Part shown: one piece after another, positions 1 to 7,240 of the stretch
Layout of the letters: every line of letters begins with the position of its first letter
How positions within the stretch are numbered: the stretch's first letter is position 1
Source: a bacterium HR36
GTDB lineage: Bacteria > Planctomycetota > Planctomycetia > Gemmatales > HRBIN36
Direction of reading: 5' to 3'
Assembly (NCBI GenBank): GCA_002898995.1
Contig: BEIM01000006.1
Span: 1 to 20,679 of the forward strand
DNA: 20,679 nt
Program-made: the position numbers and the translations under genes
The notes under the pieces: model-generated
What the model saw: only the letters and a program-made list of their open reading frames with translations
What the model was told of the DNA's origin: nothing
Database searches by the model: none

Positions 1-114
1 GAAAGCTATTGAGGCGAAAGATAAAAGATTCGGGATGCACCAAAGGACTCGTCGTGCCGATGGGCAAAGGATACAATCGCGTGTGGTGGGAGTGGCAACT
101 GGTGATTTCCAGCG
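1..114. other. Window edge, no gene seen
   Basis: This stretch lies downstream of the stop of the ClpP-like gene, which reads leftwards. Short open frames cross it on both strands, but none has a ribosome binding site or a recognisable product. I see no strong hairpin followed by a T-run either. It is most likely the 3' flank of the protease gene. Confidence 0.4.
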
Positions 115-627
115 TCAACCCAGATCGACGAGTTCGGCGATGCCGAGGCGAGCGAGTTCGCGGCCAAATAGGAATTGCCCGTTGCGCACCCATTCGCGCA
201 CCTGCTGCTGGTGTGGCTCGAACAGGCGGGCCAGCAAACTATCCATGTCCTCCTCCATACGGACGAAATGCTGGGCCCATTGCCGGGCTTCATCGGCCAT
301 GATGCGGCGATCGCTCTGCCAGCGCATGCGGTGAAAGAAGAAGACACTGTGGGGCGTTACCAAGCGTTTGCTACACCCGCCAAAGACCAGCAAACACGCC
401 GACGAACATTCGCCGAGAACCACGATAGTGCTGCGGATTTGCCGCAGTTTCATCAGCGACAATACCGCCAGGGCGCCGTACACCGAACCGCCAGGCGAAT
501 CCATGTACAGAGTGCATTCGCCTCCCAGCGGCAAATCCAGCAAAAAACGGATGGCCTCCTCTTCCCAGTCTTCGACATCGCCGACTAGGGCAATTTCCGT
601 TCTCTCTTTTTTGCTGCGCTGTCGCAT
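115..627 (-). CDS. ClpP-like serine peptidase homologue
   Basis: A 170-aa protein of the ClpP/crotonase fold. What is seen: the substrate-groove motif MDSPGGSVYGAL at residues 42-53 (ClpP usually has NSPGGSV), the nucleophile elbow GECSSA with Ser76 in the ClpP Ser97 position, and a catalytic-type His99 in VFFFHRM. ClpP spaces Ser and His by 25 residues; here it is 23. The C-terminal LGIAELVD matches ClpP YGLVD. The third triad residue is doubtful: where ClpP has RDRF ahead of its last helix this protein reads NGQF, so the Asp appears lost. It lacks a signal peptide and a long N-terminal extension, and at 170 aa is shorter than canonical ClpP (about 200). It is probably a divergent ClpP paralogue that forms mixed rings or acts with low activity; that role is inference. 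The SD is weak (GGTGA, 7 nt before ATG). No Clp ATPase is in view. Confidence 0.8.
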   Translation of the reverse strand: MRQRSKKERTEIALVGDVEDWEEEAIRFLLDLPLGGECTLYMDSPGGSVYGALAVLSLMKLRQIRSTIVVLGECSSACLLVFGGCSKRLVTPHSVFFFHRMRWQSDRRIMADEARQWAQHFVRMEEDMDSLLARLFEPHQQQVREWVRNGQFLFGRELARLGIAELVDLG

Positions 628-683
628 GATTAGTCACCGGGCAGTGCGGCCTGTTTATGGGTTGCTAGGGCGAGCGCTGGCGA

Positions 684-712
684 ATTATAAAATCCGGCTG
701 GTTTGTTGCCCA
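684..712 (-). promoter_or_regulatory. Putative sigma70-type promoter of the ClpP-like gene
   Basis: Read on the minus strand, there is a -35-like TGGGCA (712-707), a 17-bp spacer and a perfect -10 TATAAT (689-684). It faces the ClpP-like gene and would give a leader of about 50 nt. The exact -10 and ideal spacing support it; the -35 matches 4 of 6. Confidence 0.5.
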
Positions 713-805
713 GAGCGAATGCCCATTCCGGTTGGCGTGCGGGAGTAGCCTGCGTCCTGTGGGCGTTTGCTGGCAGCTGGCTACCGAATACCGGTTTGGC
801 TGTTG

Positions 806-844
806 GCAAACAGGCCAGCACCGTTGCAAACAGGCCGCTAGCGG
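806..844. repeat. Direct repeat plus palindrome, possible operator
   Basis: GCAAACAGGCC occurs twice, at 806-816 and 826-836, a 20-bp period or about two helical turns. The second copy runs into the perfect palindrome CCGCTAGCGG at 835-844. The cluster ends 19 bp upstream of the putative -35 at 864, a usual place for an activator site. Its role in regulation is inferred from position only. Confidence 0.35.
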
Positions 845-863
845 CAGTTTGAAAGCTAGCCCA

Positions 864-892
864 TTGACGCGCGCAAGGCAAATTCGGATACT
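864..892 (+). promoter_or_regulatory. Putative promoter of the isomerase-DUF1802 operon
   Basis: TTGACG (864-869), a 17-bp spacer and GATACT (887-892) match the sigma70 pattern, 5/6 and 4/6. Transcription would start near 899 and leave a leader of about 80 nt before the ATG at 979. Confidence 0.45.
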
Positions 893-978
893 GGAAATAA
901 CGCTCACAGCTTGCGGGCTTCACTCATCCCACAGTTGACCGCACGCATCCGAAGACGCACCGAGGAAAGGAGCAACGC

Positions 979-2148
979 ATGGGCTTCAAACAGACCGATG
1001 AACATCGCAGCGGCAAAGGCTCATACCATCAGATCGGCTTGGTGCGTGGGCAATTCGGCGACATTCCCGAGGATGAATGGCTGAAGTTTATCGCGGAGGC
1101 GGGGTTTGACGGTTGGGAGGAGGCATCGTGGGAGTTGGCATTGGCGCGGTGTGCGACCGATGAAGGCGCGGAAGCGTACGCGCGGGAGCGGGTGGAGAAG
1201 GCTCGCAAGTACGGGTTGGAAATCTTCACGGTGGCAGTGCACTTACAGGGGCAAGCACTGGGCGATGAGCCGAGCGCTAAGACCTTGCAGTTCGTGGGCG
1301 GCGAGGCCCTCGAAGCGTATAAGCGTTGGCGTGCGGCTGGCCATAATCCACCTCGCACGGATCCTTACTACGTGCCGGAAGAAGTGGGGCGCTTGATTCA
1401 TAAGCAAGCGCTGGAGGCGTTGTGCAACGCAGCCCGATATGCTCATTACCTGGGGAGATTGCAAAATCGCCGGGTGTGCTTGCCGGGCTTTACTGGTTCG
1501 CCGGCCCATTGTTGGAGTCATTGGTTTGAATTTCCGCCCTTGCCGCGGAGTCTGGGCGGATTTCCCATCCCTGATGTGCGGGAAGTCAGCCTGGAGCTGT
1601 TGGTGGAGCGGTTTGCGCCGTTCTTAGACGTGTGTAAGCGCTACGGGGTAACCTTCGATTTGGAATGCCATCCGAGCGAGCGCGCCATGGGCGATCTGGA
1701 GAGTGCTGGGGATTATTTGCGGGTTATGGACAAGGCCGGCTACAGCAGTGTCGTCGGTTTCAACCTGGATGGTTCACACATGGAATGGCAGGGGGTTTCG
1801 GTGATCGAGTTCATCCGCGAATACGGCGACCGCATCCATTGCGCCCACATCAAAGGCGTTTGGGTGGCCAAGGAACACACCCGTGCTGGCCGACTTGGTG
1901 GCCATCGTCCAATGGGGCACAAGTACAACGGCTGGAACTTCGTCACCGCGGGTTCGGCACGCGACGCCAATTCCGTCGAAGAAATCATCATCGAGCTGAA
2001 CCGCGCCGGCTTCGACGGGGCCATCAACATCGAGTGGGAAGATAACGACGTCGAAAAACGTGCTGGAGCCCGATATGCTCTGGCCAATGTTCGCCGCGCA
2101 GACCATCCGCCCAGCCGGACTCGCCATGATGAAACCTTGCGTGTCTGA
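979..2148 (+). CDS. Sugar phosphate isomerase/epimerase, TIM-barrel (AP endonuclease 2 fold)
   Basis: A 389-aa protein of the xylose-isomerase-like TIM barrel superfamily (AP_endonuc_2), a cytoplasmic metal-dependent isomerase or epimerase acting on sugars or polyols. Characteristic pieces are the opening strand GQFGDIPEDEWLKFIAEAG (about residues 23-41) and likely metal ligands Glu229 (FDLECHPSE), Asp264 and His267 (NLDGSHMEWQG), His290 (IHCAHIKG) and Glu352 (INIEWEDND). There is no signal peptide or Tat motif. The start is fixed by a strong AGGAAAGGAG six bases before the ATG. Its stop overlaps the start of the DUF1802 gene by one base, so both are likely co-translated. It is slightly long for the family (about 300-350). 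The substrate cannot be told from sequence; inositol or keto-sugar substrates are possible. Confidence 0.85.
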   Translation: MGFKQTDEHRSGKGSYHQIGLVRGQFGDIPEDEWLKFIAEAGFDGWEEASWELALARCATDEGAEAYARERVEKARKYGLEIFTVAVHLQGQALGDEPSAKTLQFVGGEALEAYKRWRAAGHNPPRTDPYYVPEEVGRLIHKQALEALCNAARYAHYLGRLQNRRVCLPGFTGSPAHCWSHWFEFPPLPRSLGGFPIPDVREVSLELLVERFAPFLDVCKRYGVTFDLECHPSERAMGDLESAGDYLRVMDKAGYSSVVGFNLDGSHMEWQGVSVIEFIREYGDRIHCAHIKGVWVAKEHTRAGRLGGHRPMGHKYNGWNFVTAGSARDANSVEEIIIELNRAGFDGAINIEWEDNDVEKRAGARYALANVRRADHPPSRTRHDETLRV

Positions 2149-2762
2149 TGGCCAGCAGTCCCCCTCCAAAGCTCCTGGCGGAAAATGCCAACGCCCTCAA
2201 AGAATGGGCGGCGGTGTGCCGGGCTTTGGAGACCGGCCGACAAATTATCCTCTTGCGTAAAGGGGGCATTCACGAACGCGGTGGCGTCTTCCGTGCCGAA
2301 CATCATGAATTCTGGCTGTATCCGACCTTCGAGCACCAAAGCCGTGCGCAGTTGCTGGAAGAAGCCTGGCCCTGGCTTGACGAAGCACCGCACCACTTCC
2401 CGAAATCGCAAGGCCAAATACCTTTCCAGCTGTACGCGCAGGTAACGGCTGTCAAAGAGTTGGCTTCCTTAGAAGAGGCGCTGGCGTTGCGAGGCTTCCA
2501 TGTCTGGACTGAGGAAGTGGTGCGTCAGCGATTCGACTATCGCCGACCGGGATTAAGTTTGCTGGTGCTGCGGGTGTATCGTTTGCCGCAAGCTCACTGG
2601 CTGCCGGACTTACCCCGCTACGCAGGCTGCCGCAGCTGGGTCGAACTAGAGCACCCCTTACCGACAGCTGGAGCGCAGCCAGTGCTCGACGATCACGAGT
2701 ACGCGGCTCAGCTCAGGGAGCTTAGCCTGCGCCTGCCGATGGGTTTTCAGTCTAGTGATTGA
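2148..2762 (+). CDS. DUF1802 family protein
   Basis: A 204-aa soluble protein that I recognise as DUF1802 by the N-terminal block ALKEWAAVCRALETGRQ (about 16-32), the following ILLRKGGIHERGG (about 33-45), then FWLYPTFEHQ (about 54-63) and a C-terminal half with a LSLLVLRVYRL strand. The biochemical function of the family is unknown. The ATG shares its first base with the TGA of the isomerase (TGATG) and has no good SD of its own, which points to translational coupling. The 3' end overlaps the end of the opposing DUF1549 gene by 11 bp, so the two converge with no room for a standard terminator. The link with sugar metabolism is inference from the operon alone. Confidence 0.75.
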   Translation: MASSPPPKLLAENANALKEWAAVCRALETGRQIILLRKGGIHERGGVFRAEHHEFWLYPTFEHQSRAQLLEEAWPWLDEAPHHFPKSQGQIPFQLYAQVTAVKELASLEEALALRGFHVWTEEVVRQRFDYRRPGLSLLVLRVYRLPQAHWLPDLPRYAGCRSWVELEHPLPTAGAQPVLDDHEYAAQLRELSLRLPMGFQSSD

Positions 2763-4422
2763 GGAAGAACTCGTTGCTGTTGAGCAGGGCCCAGAGGATG
2801 TCCTGGTACCCCACTTCTGGGCTCTTGGCTTGCCGGAGAATCTGCATGCAAGCATTGCGTTCGGCGTTGTTAGGCGGCCGACTGAGAGCGGCGAGGAACA
2901 CGTAGTCTAGACCCTTGGGGCCCATGCGAGCGGCCGTCGAGGAGGTGTTGCCTTGGCTGGGACGAACGGCCTCGTTGATGCGGTTGCCATTCAGCAGCAT
3001 CAGCGCCTGGACAATGGTACCGTTGAAGGTGGCTTCGTTGCCTTCGTCATCGCCGAAACGCACGGTGAATTCGCGGAGCCAGTCCTCGTACAGTTTGCGG
3101 CGTTCCTCGGGCTTACGCGGTGTCTTGTCGGCGCCCGTAGCGATAAAGATCGAGTCCACCAGTTGCTCCGGCGACATAGCTTTCAATTGCATACGTGCGA
3201 AGAAGGGAGCGGCGTCCTGGGAACGGTTGGTTTTATTCCCGATGCTGGAAAGCGCATACGGCCGCGACAGCGTGATCCAGGTAACAAGGCGGCGGAGATC
3301 GTAATTGGAAGTGACGAAGGCGGCGGCTAGCTTGTCCAAAAGTGCTTCATGAGCCACCTGATTATGCTCGCCAAAATCGTCGAAGGGGTGGCAGAAACCG
3401 CGACCGAAGAAGTGAGCCCAGTAGCGGTTGACTAGGGCTTTGGCGAACATGGGATCCTGAGTGACCAGTTCGGCGAGGACTTCGCGGCGTTTGCCAGGCT
3501 CGAGCTTATCCGGGCGAGTGCCATCGAGGTAACCGGCGGCCACACGCAAGATCAAGCCATTGCGCTGTTCGTAAAAGACCGCTGCACTAGGATTGACATT
3601 GGGATCTTCCTCGATGGTGTAGAAGCGGCCCACCGTCTTTTTCACGTTGCCCTGAATCACCGCAGGCTCGCGGCGCACCTGGCGGAGGAAAGCGTTGAAT
3701 TTCCAGAACTGATCCTGCTTGCGCGAGTCAATGAATGGGTGATTATGGCACTGCGTGCACTGCACCTGAGTGCCCAGAAAGACGCGGGTAATGCGGGAGG
3801 TAAGCGGCACCATGTCGAAGTAACCATCGCGGCTACGATTGTCGGCGGGCACGGGTTCACCAACCCAGGCGGCGATAAAGTTCGCCGGGCCATTTTCATC
3901 GCACTTGCCCTGGGCAGTGATCAACTCCTTGACCATCTGATTGTAGGGTTTGTTGACGGCGAAGGCTTCAGCGAGCCATTCATGCAACTTAGCGCGACTA
4001 ATTCCTGGCGGGCTGGTGCGCGTCAACAGCCAGACCGTCCAGATGCTCGCCCAGCTGTCGGCATAGTCATCACTGCGCACCAGCATTTGCACGACTTGCT
4101 TGCGGCGCGTGGCGGTCGGCATTTTCATATAAGATTCAATTTCCGCCACCGTGGGAATACGCCCGACCACATCGAGATACACCCGCCGCAACCATTCGTG
4201 TTCGGTGGCGGCTTTGGAAGGCTCAATACTGTTCTCCGCCCACGCTTTTTCCAGCGTCGTGTTGATCAGGTTGATAATGTCATCATCCACGAGCGAACCG
4301 CTCCCAGGCGGGAGCTGCTCAGCATGCGAAACCGGTTGTCCCAGAAGCAAGGCCAACCCTAGCGCGGCTGCCATCCCCAACCACAGCCAGCGCTTGTGAG
4401 TCACAAGGTTCCATGTCCGCAT
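2752..4422 (-). CDS. Exported DUF1549/DUF1553 domain protein
   Basis: A 556-aa protein with a Sec-type signal: basic start, hydrophobic core at about 13-28, and probable cleavage after SHA at about 34. The DUF1549 domain follows, starting with DDDIINLINTTLEKAW and containing LRRVYLDVVGRIPTVAEIESY (about 79-99). A CTQCH motif at Cys222, Cys225 and His226, followed by NHPF, is the conserved CxxCH of this family and could bind haem c. DUF1553 covers the C-terminal half, with ALVNRYWAHFFGRGF and DDFGEHN. Unlike the 840-aa homologue at 4672-7194 it has no N-terminal PSCyt1 domain. Such genes usually sit beside a DUF1501 gene; here there is none on this side, and the gene is transcribed away from the other pair. 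Start: ATG at 4422 with GGGAGG about 7 nt upstream. Function unknown; extracytoplasmic redox or polymer-degradation roles are only proposed. Confidence 0.85.
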   Translation of the reverse strand: MRTWNLVTHKRWLWLGMAAALGLALLLGQPVSHAEQLPPGSGSLVDDDIINLINTTLEKAWAENSIEPSKAATEHEWLRRVYLDVVGRIPTVAEIESYMKMPTATRRKQVVQMLVRSDDYADSWASIWTVWLLTRTSPPGISRAKLHEWLAEAFAVNKPYNQMVKELITAQGKCDENGPANFIAAWVGEPVPADNRSRDGYFDMVPLTSRITRVFLGTQVQCTQCHNHPFIDSRKQDQFWKFNAFLRQVRREPAVIQGNVKKTVGRFYTIEEDPNVNPSAAVFYEQRNGLILRVAAGYLDGTRPDKLEPGKRREVLAELVTQDPMFAKALVNRYWAHFFGRGFCHPFDDFGEHNQVAHEALLDKLAAAFVTSNYDLRRLVTWITLSRPYALSSIGNKTNRSQDAAPFFARMQLKAMSPEQLVDSIFIATGADKTPRKPEERRKLYEDWLREFTVRFGDDEGNEATFNGTIVQALMLLNGNRINEAVRPSQGNTSSTAARMGPKGLDYVFLAALSRPPNNAERNACMQILRQAKSPEVGYQDILWALLNSNEFFLNH

Positions 4423-4485
4423 GATTTTTCCTCCCGACCTGAGGTGATGGCAAATGGAGCCTAGGCTTCCGCCTTGCGCTCCCAG

Positions 4486-4514
4486 CTTATGCTATGCCAC
4501 TGCGTCGCCGTCAG
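4486..4514 (-). promoter_or_regulatory. Possible promoter of the minus-strand DUF1549 gene
   Basis: On the minus strand CTGACG (4514-4509), a 17-bp spacer and CATAAG (4491-4486) each match the sigma70 hexamers at 4 of 6. Spacing is ideal but the hexamers are imperfect. Confidence 0.25.
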
Positions 4515-4580
4515 CGAGACTGATTCTGAAATTTCGACGTTCCAGGGGCGAAAAAGTTCCCATCCCACGCAGGGCAACAG

Positions 4581-4609
4581 TTGCCGCCGAGTGTGATTTC
4601 CGATAAACT
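4581..4609 (+). promoter_or_regulatory. Possible promoter of the PSCyt1-DUF1549-DUF1501 operon
   Basis: TTGCCG (4581-4586), a 17-bp spacer and TAAACT (4604-4609), each 4 of 6 to the sigma70 consensus. A start near 4616 gives a leader of about 55 nt. The 249-bp gap between the two divergent exported-protein genes would then hold back-to-back promoters. Confidence 0.3.
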
Positions 4610-4671
4610 ACATAGCAGCAAAGCCTGCCGAATACCAACCTGCCTGCCGGAAAGTTGCGAGGACAAACGCC

Positions 4672-7194
4672 ATGCGCATGCTGGTACTGAGTTGGCTGTG
4701 GGGATTAGGTCTCTTGCTAGCCTGGGCGTCTGCGCAATCGCCAAAGGAGGCGCCGAGCCGTGCTCGGGAAGCGAGTGCGATCCAGTTCGAGCGGGATATT
4801 CAGCCGATTTTCGCTAAGCATTGCCTCTCCTGCCACGGCCCGCGCAAAGCCAAGGGCGGATTGCGTCTGGACCATCCGGACCTAGCGTTCAAGGGCGGTA
4901 ACTCTGGCCCTGTCATTGTGCCGGGCGATAGCCGGAAGAGCCGGCTGATTCGGGTCGTGGATGGCAGCGACCCGGATTTGAAAATGCCTGAAGGTGGTAA
5001 GCCGCTTTCCCAGGAAGAAATTGCCAAACTGCGGGCCTGGATTGATCAGGGGGCCCACTGGCCGAAACCTGCCGCAGGCCCGACGGCTTTGCGTTCGGAT
5101 CACTGGGCGTATCAGCCGATTCGGCGACCGGCAATTCCCGCGGTGAAGAATACCGCCTGGGTGCGCAATCCGATTGATGCGTTTGTGCTGGCGCGGCTGG
5201 AACAGGAAGGCATCGCGCCCTCGCCGGAAGCCGACAGATTGACGCTGCTGCGGCGGGTGAGTCTCGATCTGACCGGCTTGCCGCCCACACTGGAAGAAAT
5301 CGAGGCGTTCCTCCGCGACAGTAGTTCCGAGGCTTACGAGCGTGCTGTCGATCGTTTGCTCAATTCGCCGCATTACGGGGAACGTTGGGCCCGGCACTGG
5401 CTCGACCTGGCCCGCTATGCCGACAGCGACGGCTATGAGAAAGACCTGGGCCGACCTTGGGCCTGGCGCTGGCGCAACTGGGTGATTGACGCGCTGAATC
5501 AGGACAAGCCTTTCGATCAGTTCGTCATCGAGCAACTGGCAGGCGACTTGCTACCGAATGCCAGCATCGAGCAAAAGGTAGCCACGGGTTTCCATCGCAA
5601 CACGTTGACCAATCGGGAAGGGGGCGTGGATCAGGAGCAATTCCGCGTCGAGGCGGTGGTGGATCGCGTGAATACGACCTTTGCCGTCTTTTTCGGTACG
5701 ACTATGAACTGCTGCCAGTGCCACGACCACAAATATGATCCGTTCACGCAGCGGGAGTTTTATCAGATTTTCGCGTTCTTCAACAACGACCAGGAGGTGG
5801 ATATCCCGGCCCCCATGCCAGGCGAAGAAGAAGCACTGCGCCCCAAACTGGCTGCGCATGAACGTCAGCGTCAGGAGTTGCTGCAAGCGCTGGAGAAACG
5901 CCGACAAGAACTCCGCCAGCAGTTGGGCAATTGGGAAGCACAACTGACGGACGCCGCACGCTCCAAGTTGCCCGCGAATGTGCAGGCAGTGCTCCAGACG
6001 CCCCCGGCTTCCCGCACCGAGGCCCAGACGCAAGTGCTCCTGGACCACCTCGCGGCCAGCGATGCTACGCTGGTAGCTTTGAACAAAAAATTGCAGGCCC
6101 ACGATCGCAATAAACCCACCGTGACGCATGCCCAAACGCTGCGGCTGGGCCAGTTGCGGAAAACACATGTACTGATTCGCGGCGATTTTCTGCGACCGGG
6201 AGCGGAAGTGCAGCCGGGAACCCCCGCGGTCTTGCATCCGTTCCAGCCGAAACACAACCCGCCCAACCGACTTGATCTGGCGGAATGGATCGTCGATCCT
6301 GCCAATCCGCTCACCCCGCGGGTTACTGTCAACTGGATTTGGCAGCGCTATTTCGGTCGCGGCATTGTGCCGACGGTCAACGATTTCGGCACCCAGGGGG
6401 AAAAGCCCTCCCACCCCGAATTGCTCGATTGGCTAGCCAGCGAGTTTATCCGCCAAGGCTGGAGCCTGAAAAAGCTCCACCGGCTAATCGTTACCTCGGC
6501 GACCTATCGGCAATCGTCAGCATATCGGCCGGAGCTGGAGCAACGTGATCCTTATAACGCGCTATTAGCCCGGCAGAATCGGTTGCGGCTGGAAGCGGAG
6601 GTGATCCGCGACAACGCCCTGGCAGTAAGCGGCCTGCTGGTGCGGCGTATTGGTGGCCCGAGTGTACGCCCACCACAACCGCCTGGCATTTCCGAGTTGA
6701 CTTACGCGGGCAGTGCTCGCTGGGTGGAAAGCACCGGCCCAGACCGTTATCGTCGCGGCCTGTATATCTGGTTCCAGCGCACCAGCCCTTACCCGACCCT
6801 GGTCCTGTTCGATGCTCCCGACTCGAATGTCTGTTGCATGAAACGCGAGCGGTCGAACACCCCGCTGCAATCCCTGACGCTACTCAACGACGTGGTTTTT
6901 GTCGAATGTGCGCAGGCATTCGGCAAACAATGGGCAGAACGCCCGGGTGAGTTGCGGGATCGGCTGCGTCTGGCTTTTCGCACTGCCCTGACCCGCGAAC
7001 CCACCGCCAGCGAACTGAGCCGACTGGAAACACTCTGGCATGAATTTGTTGCTGAGGCCGAACGCGATCCGAAAGCCTCCGAGGTTCTGCTCGGCCAATA
7101 CCGACCCGCGAATGTCCCGCTGCCGCAAGCAGTGGCCTGGGTCGGTGTCGCCCGTGTGCTGCTGAACCTCGATGAATTCATCACCCGCGAATAA
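4672..7194 (+). CDS. PSCyt1-DUF1549-DUF1553 protein (planctomycete cytochrome c-like)
   Basis: An 840-aa exported protein. An N-terminal hydrophobic segment (about 4-20) forms a Sec signal ending near ASA-Q22. The PSCyt1 domain follows, with haem-type CLSCH at Cys51, Cys54 and His55 and MPEGGKPLSQEEIAKLRAWI (about 104-123). DUF1549 covers about 165-370, with RRVSLDLTGLPPTLEEIE, HYGERWARHWLDLARYADSDG and a second CCQCH (Cys347, Cys350, His351). A charged, glutamine-rich helical insert at about 385-425 looks like a coiled coil. DUF1553 covers about 535-810, with TPRVTVNWIWQRYFGRG, NDFGTQGE and RSNTPLQSLTLLND. The first of two nearby ATGs is chosen because GAGG lies 9 nt upstream. The gene is followed after 46 bp by a DUF1501 gene, the usual partner. 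The family is expanded in planctomycetes and its reaction is unproven; a periplasmic electron-transfer or polymer-degrading complex is inference. Confidence 0.92.
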   Translation: MRMLVLSWLWGLGLLLAWASAQSPKEAPSRAREASAIQFERDIQPIFAKHCLSCHGPRKAKGGLRLDHPDLAFKGGNSGPVIVPGDSRKSRLIRVVDGSDPDLKMPEGGKPLSQEEIAKLRAWIDQGAHWPKPAAGPTALRSDHWAYQPIRRPAIPAVKNTAWVRNPIDAFVLARLEQEGIAPSPEADRLTLLRRVSLDLTGLPPTLEEIEAFLRDSSSEAYERAVDRLLNSPHYGERWARHWLDLARYADSDGYEKDLGRPWAWRWRNWVIDALNQDKPFDQFVIEQLAGDLLPNASIEQKVATGFHRNTLTNREGGVDQEQFRVEAVVDRVNTTFAVFFGTTMNCCQCHDHKYDPFTQREFYQIFAFFNNDQEVDIPAPMPGEEEALRPKLAAHERQRQELLQALEKRRQELRQQLGNWEAQLTDAARSKLPANVQAVLQTPPASRTEAQTQVLLDHLAASDATLVALNKKLQAHDRNKPTVTHAQTLRLGQLRKTHVLIRGDFLRPGAEVQPGTPAVLHPFQPKHNPPNRLDLAEWIVDPANPLTPRVTVNWIWQRYFGRGIVPTVNDFGTQGEKPSHPELLDWLASEFIRQGWSLKKLHRLIVTSATYRQSSAYRPELEQRDPYNALLARQNRLRLEAEVIRDNALAVSGLLVRRIGGPSVRPPQPPGISELTYAGSARWVESTGPDRYRRGLYIWFQRTSPYPTLVLFDAPDSNVCCMKRERSNTPLQSLTLLNDVVFVECAQAFGKQWAERPGELRDRLRLAFRTALTREPTASELSRLETLWHEFVAEAERDPKASEVLLGQYRPANVPLPQAVAWVGVARVLLNLDEFITRE

Positions 7195-7240
7195 ACCCCA
7201 AAAAGAAAATCGCTGCCGGCAGATGTGGAGGAAGCGAAGC

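Larger units (their letters stand above)
628..978. other. Intergenic region with divergent promoters and repeats
   Basis: No gene is supported between the ClpP-like gene (-) and the isomerase gene (+). It holds a promoter for each direction, an 11-bp direct repeat (806-816 and 826-836), a perfect 10-bp palindrome (835-844), and the isomerase ribosome binding site (AGGAAAGGAG, just before 979). Confidence 0.5.

Noticed and set aside
3739..4362. A 207-codon open frame on the + strand
   Set aside because: It lies wholly opposite the DUF1549/DUF1553 gene, has no SD and no family-like sequence; the minus frame carries all conserved motifs.
5551..6414. A 287-codon open frame on the - strand
   Set aside because: It is antisense to the PSCyt1-DUF1549-DUF1553 gene and reflects its GC-rich third positions.
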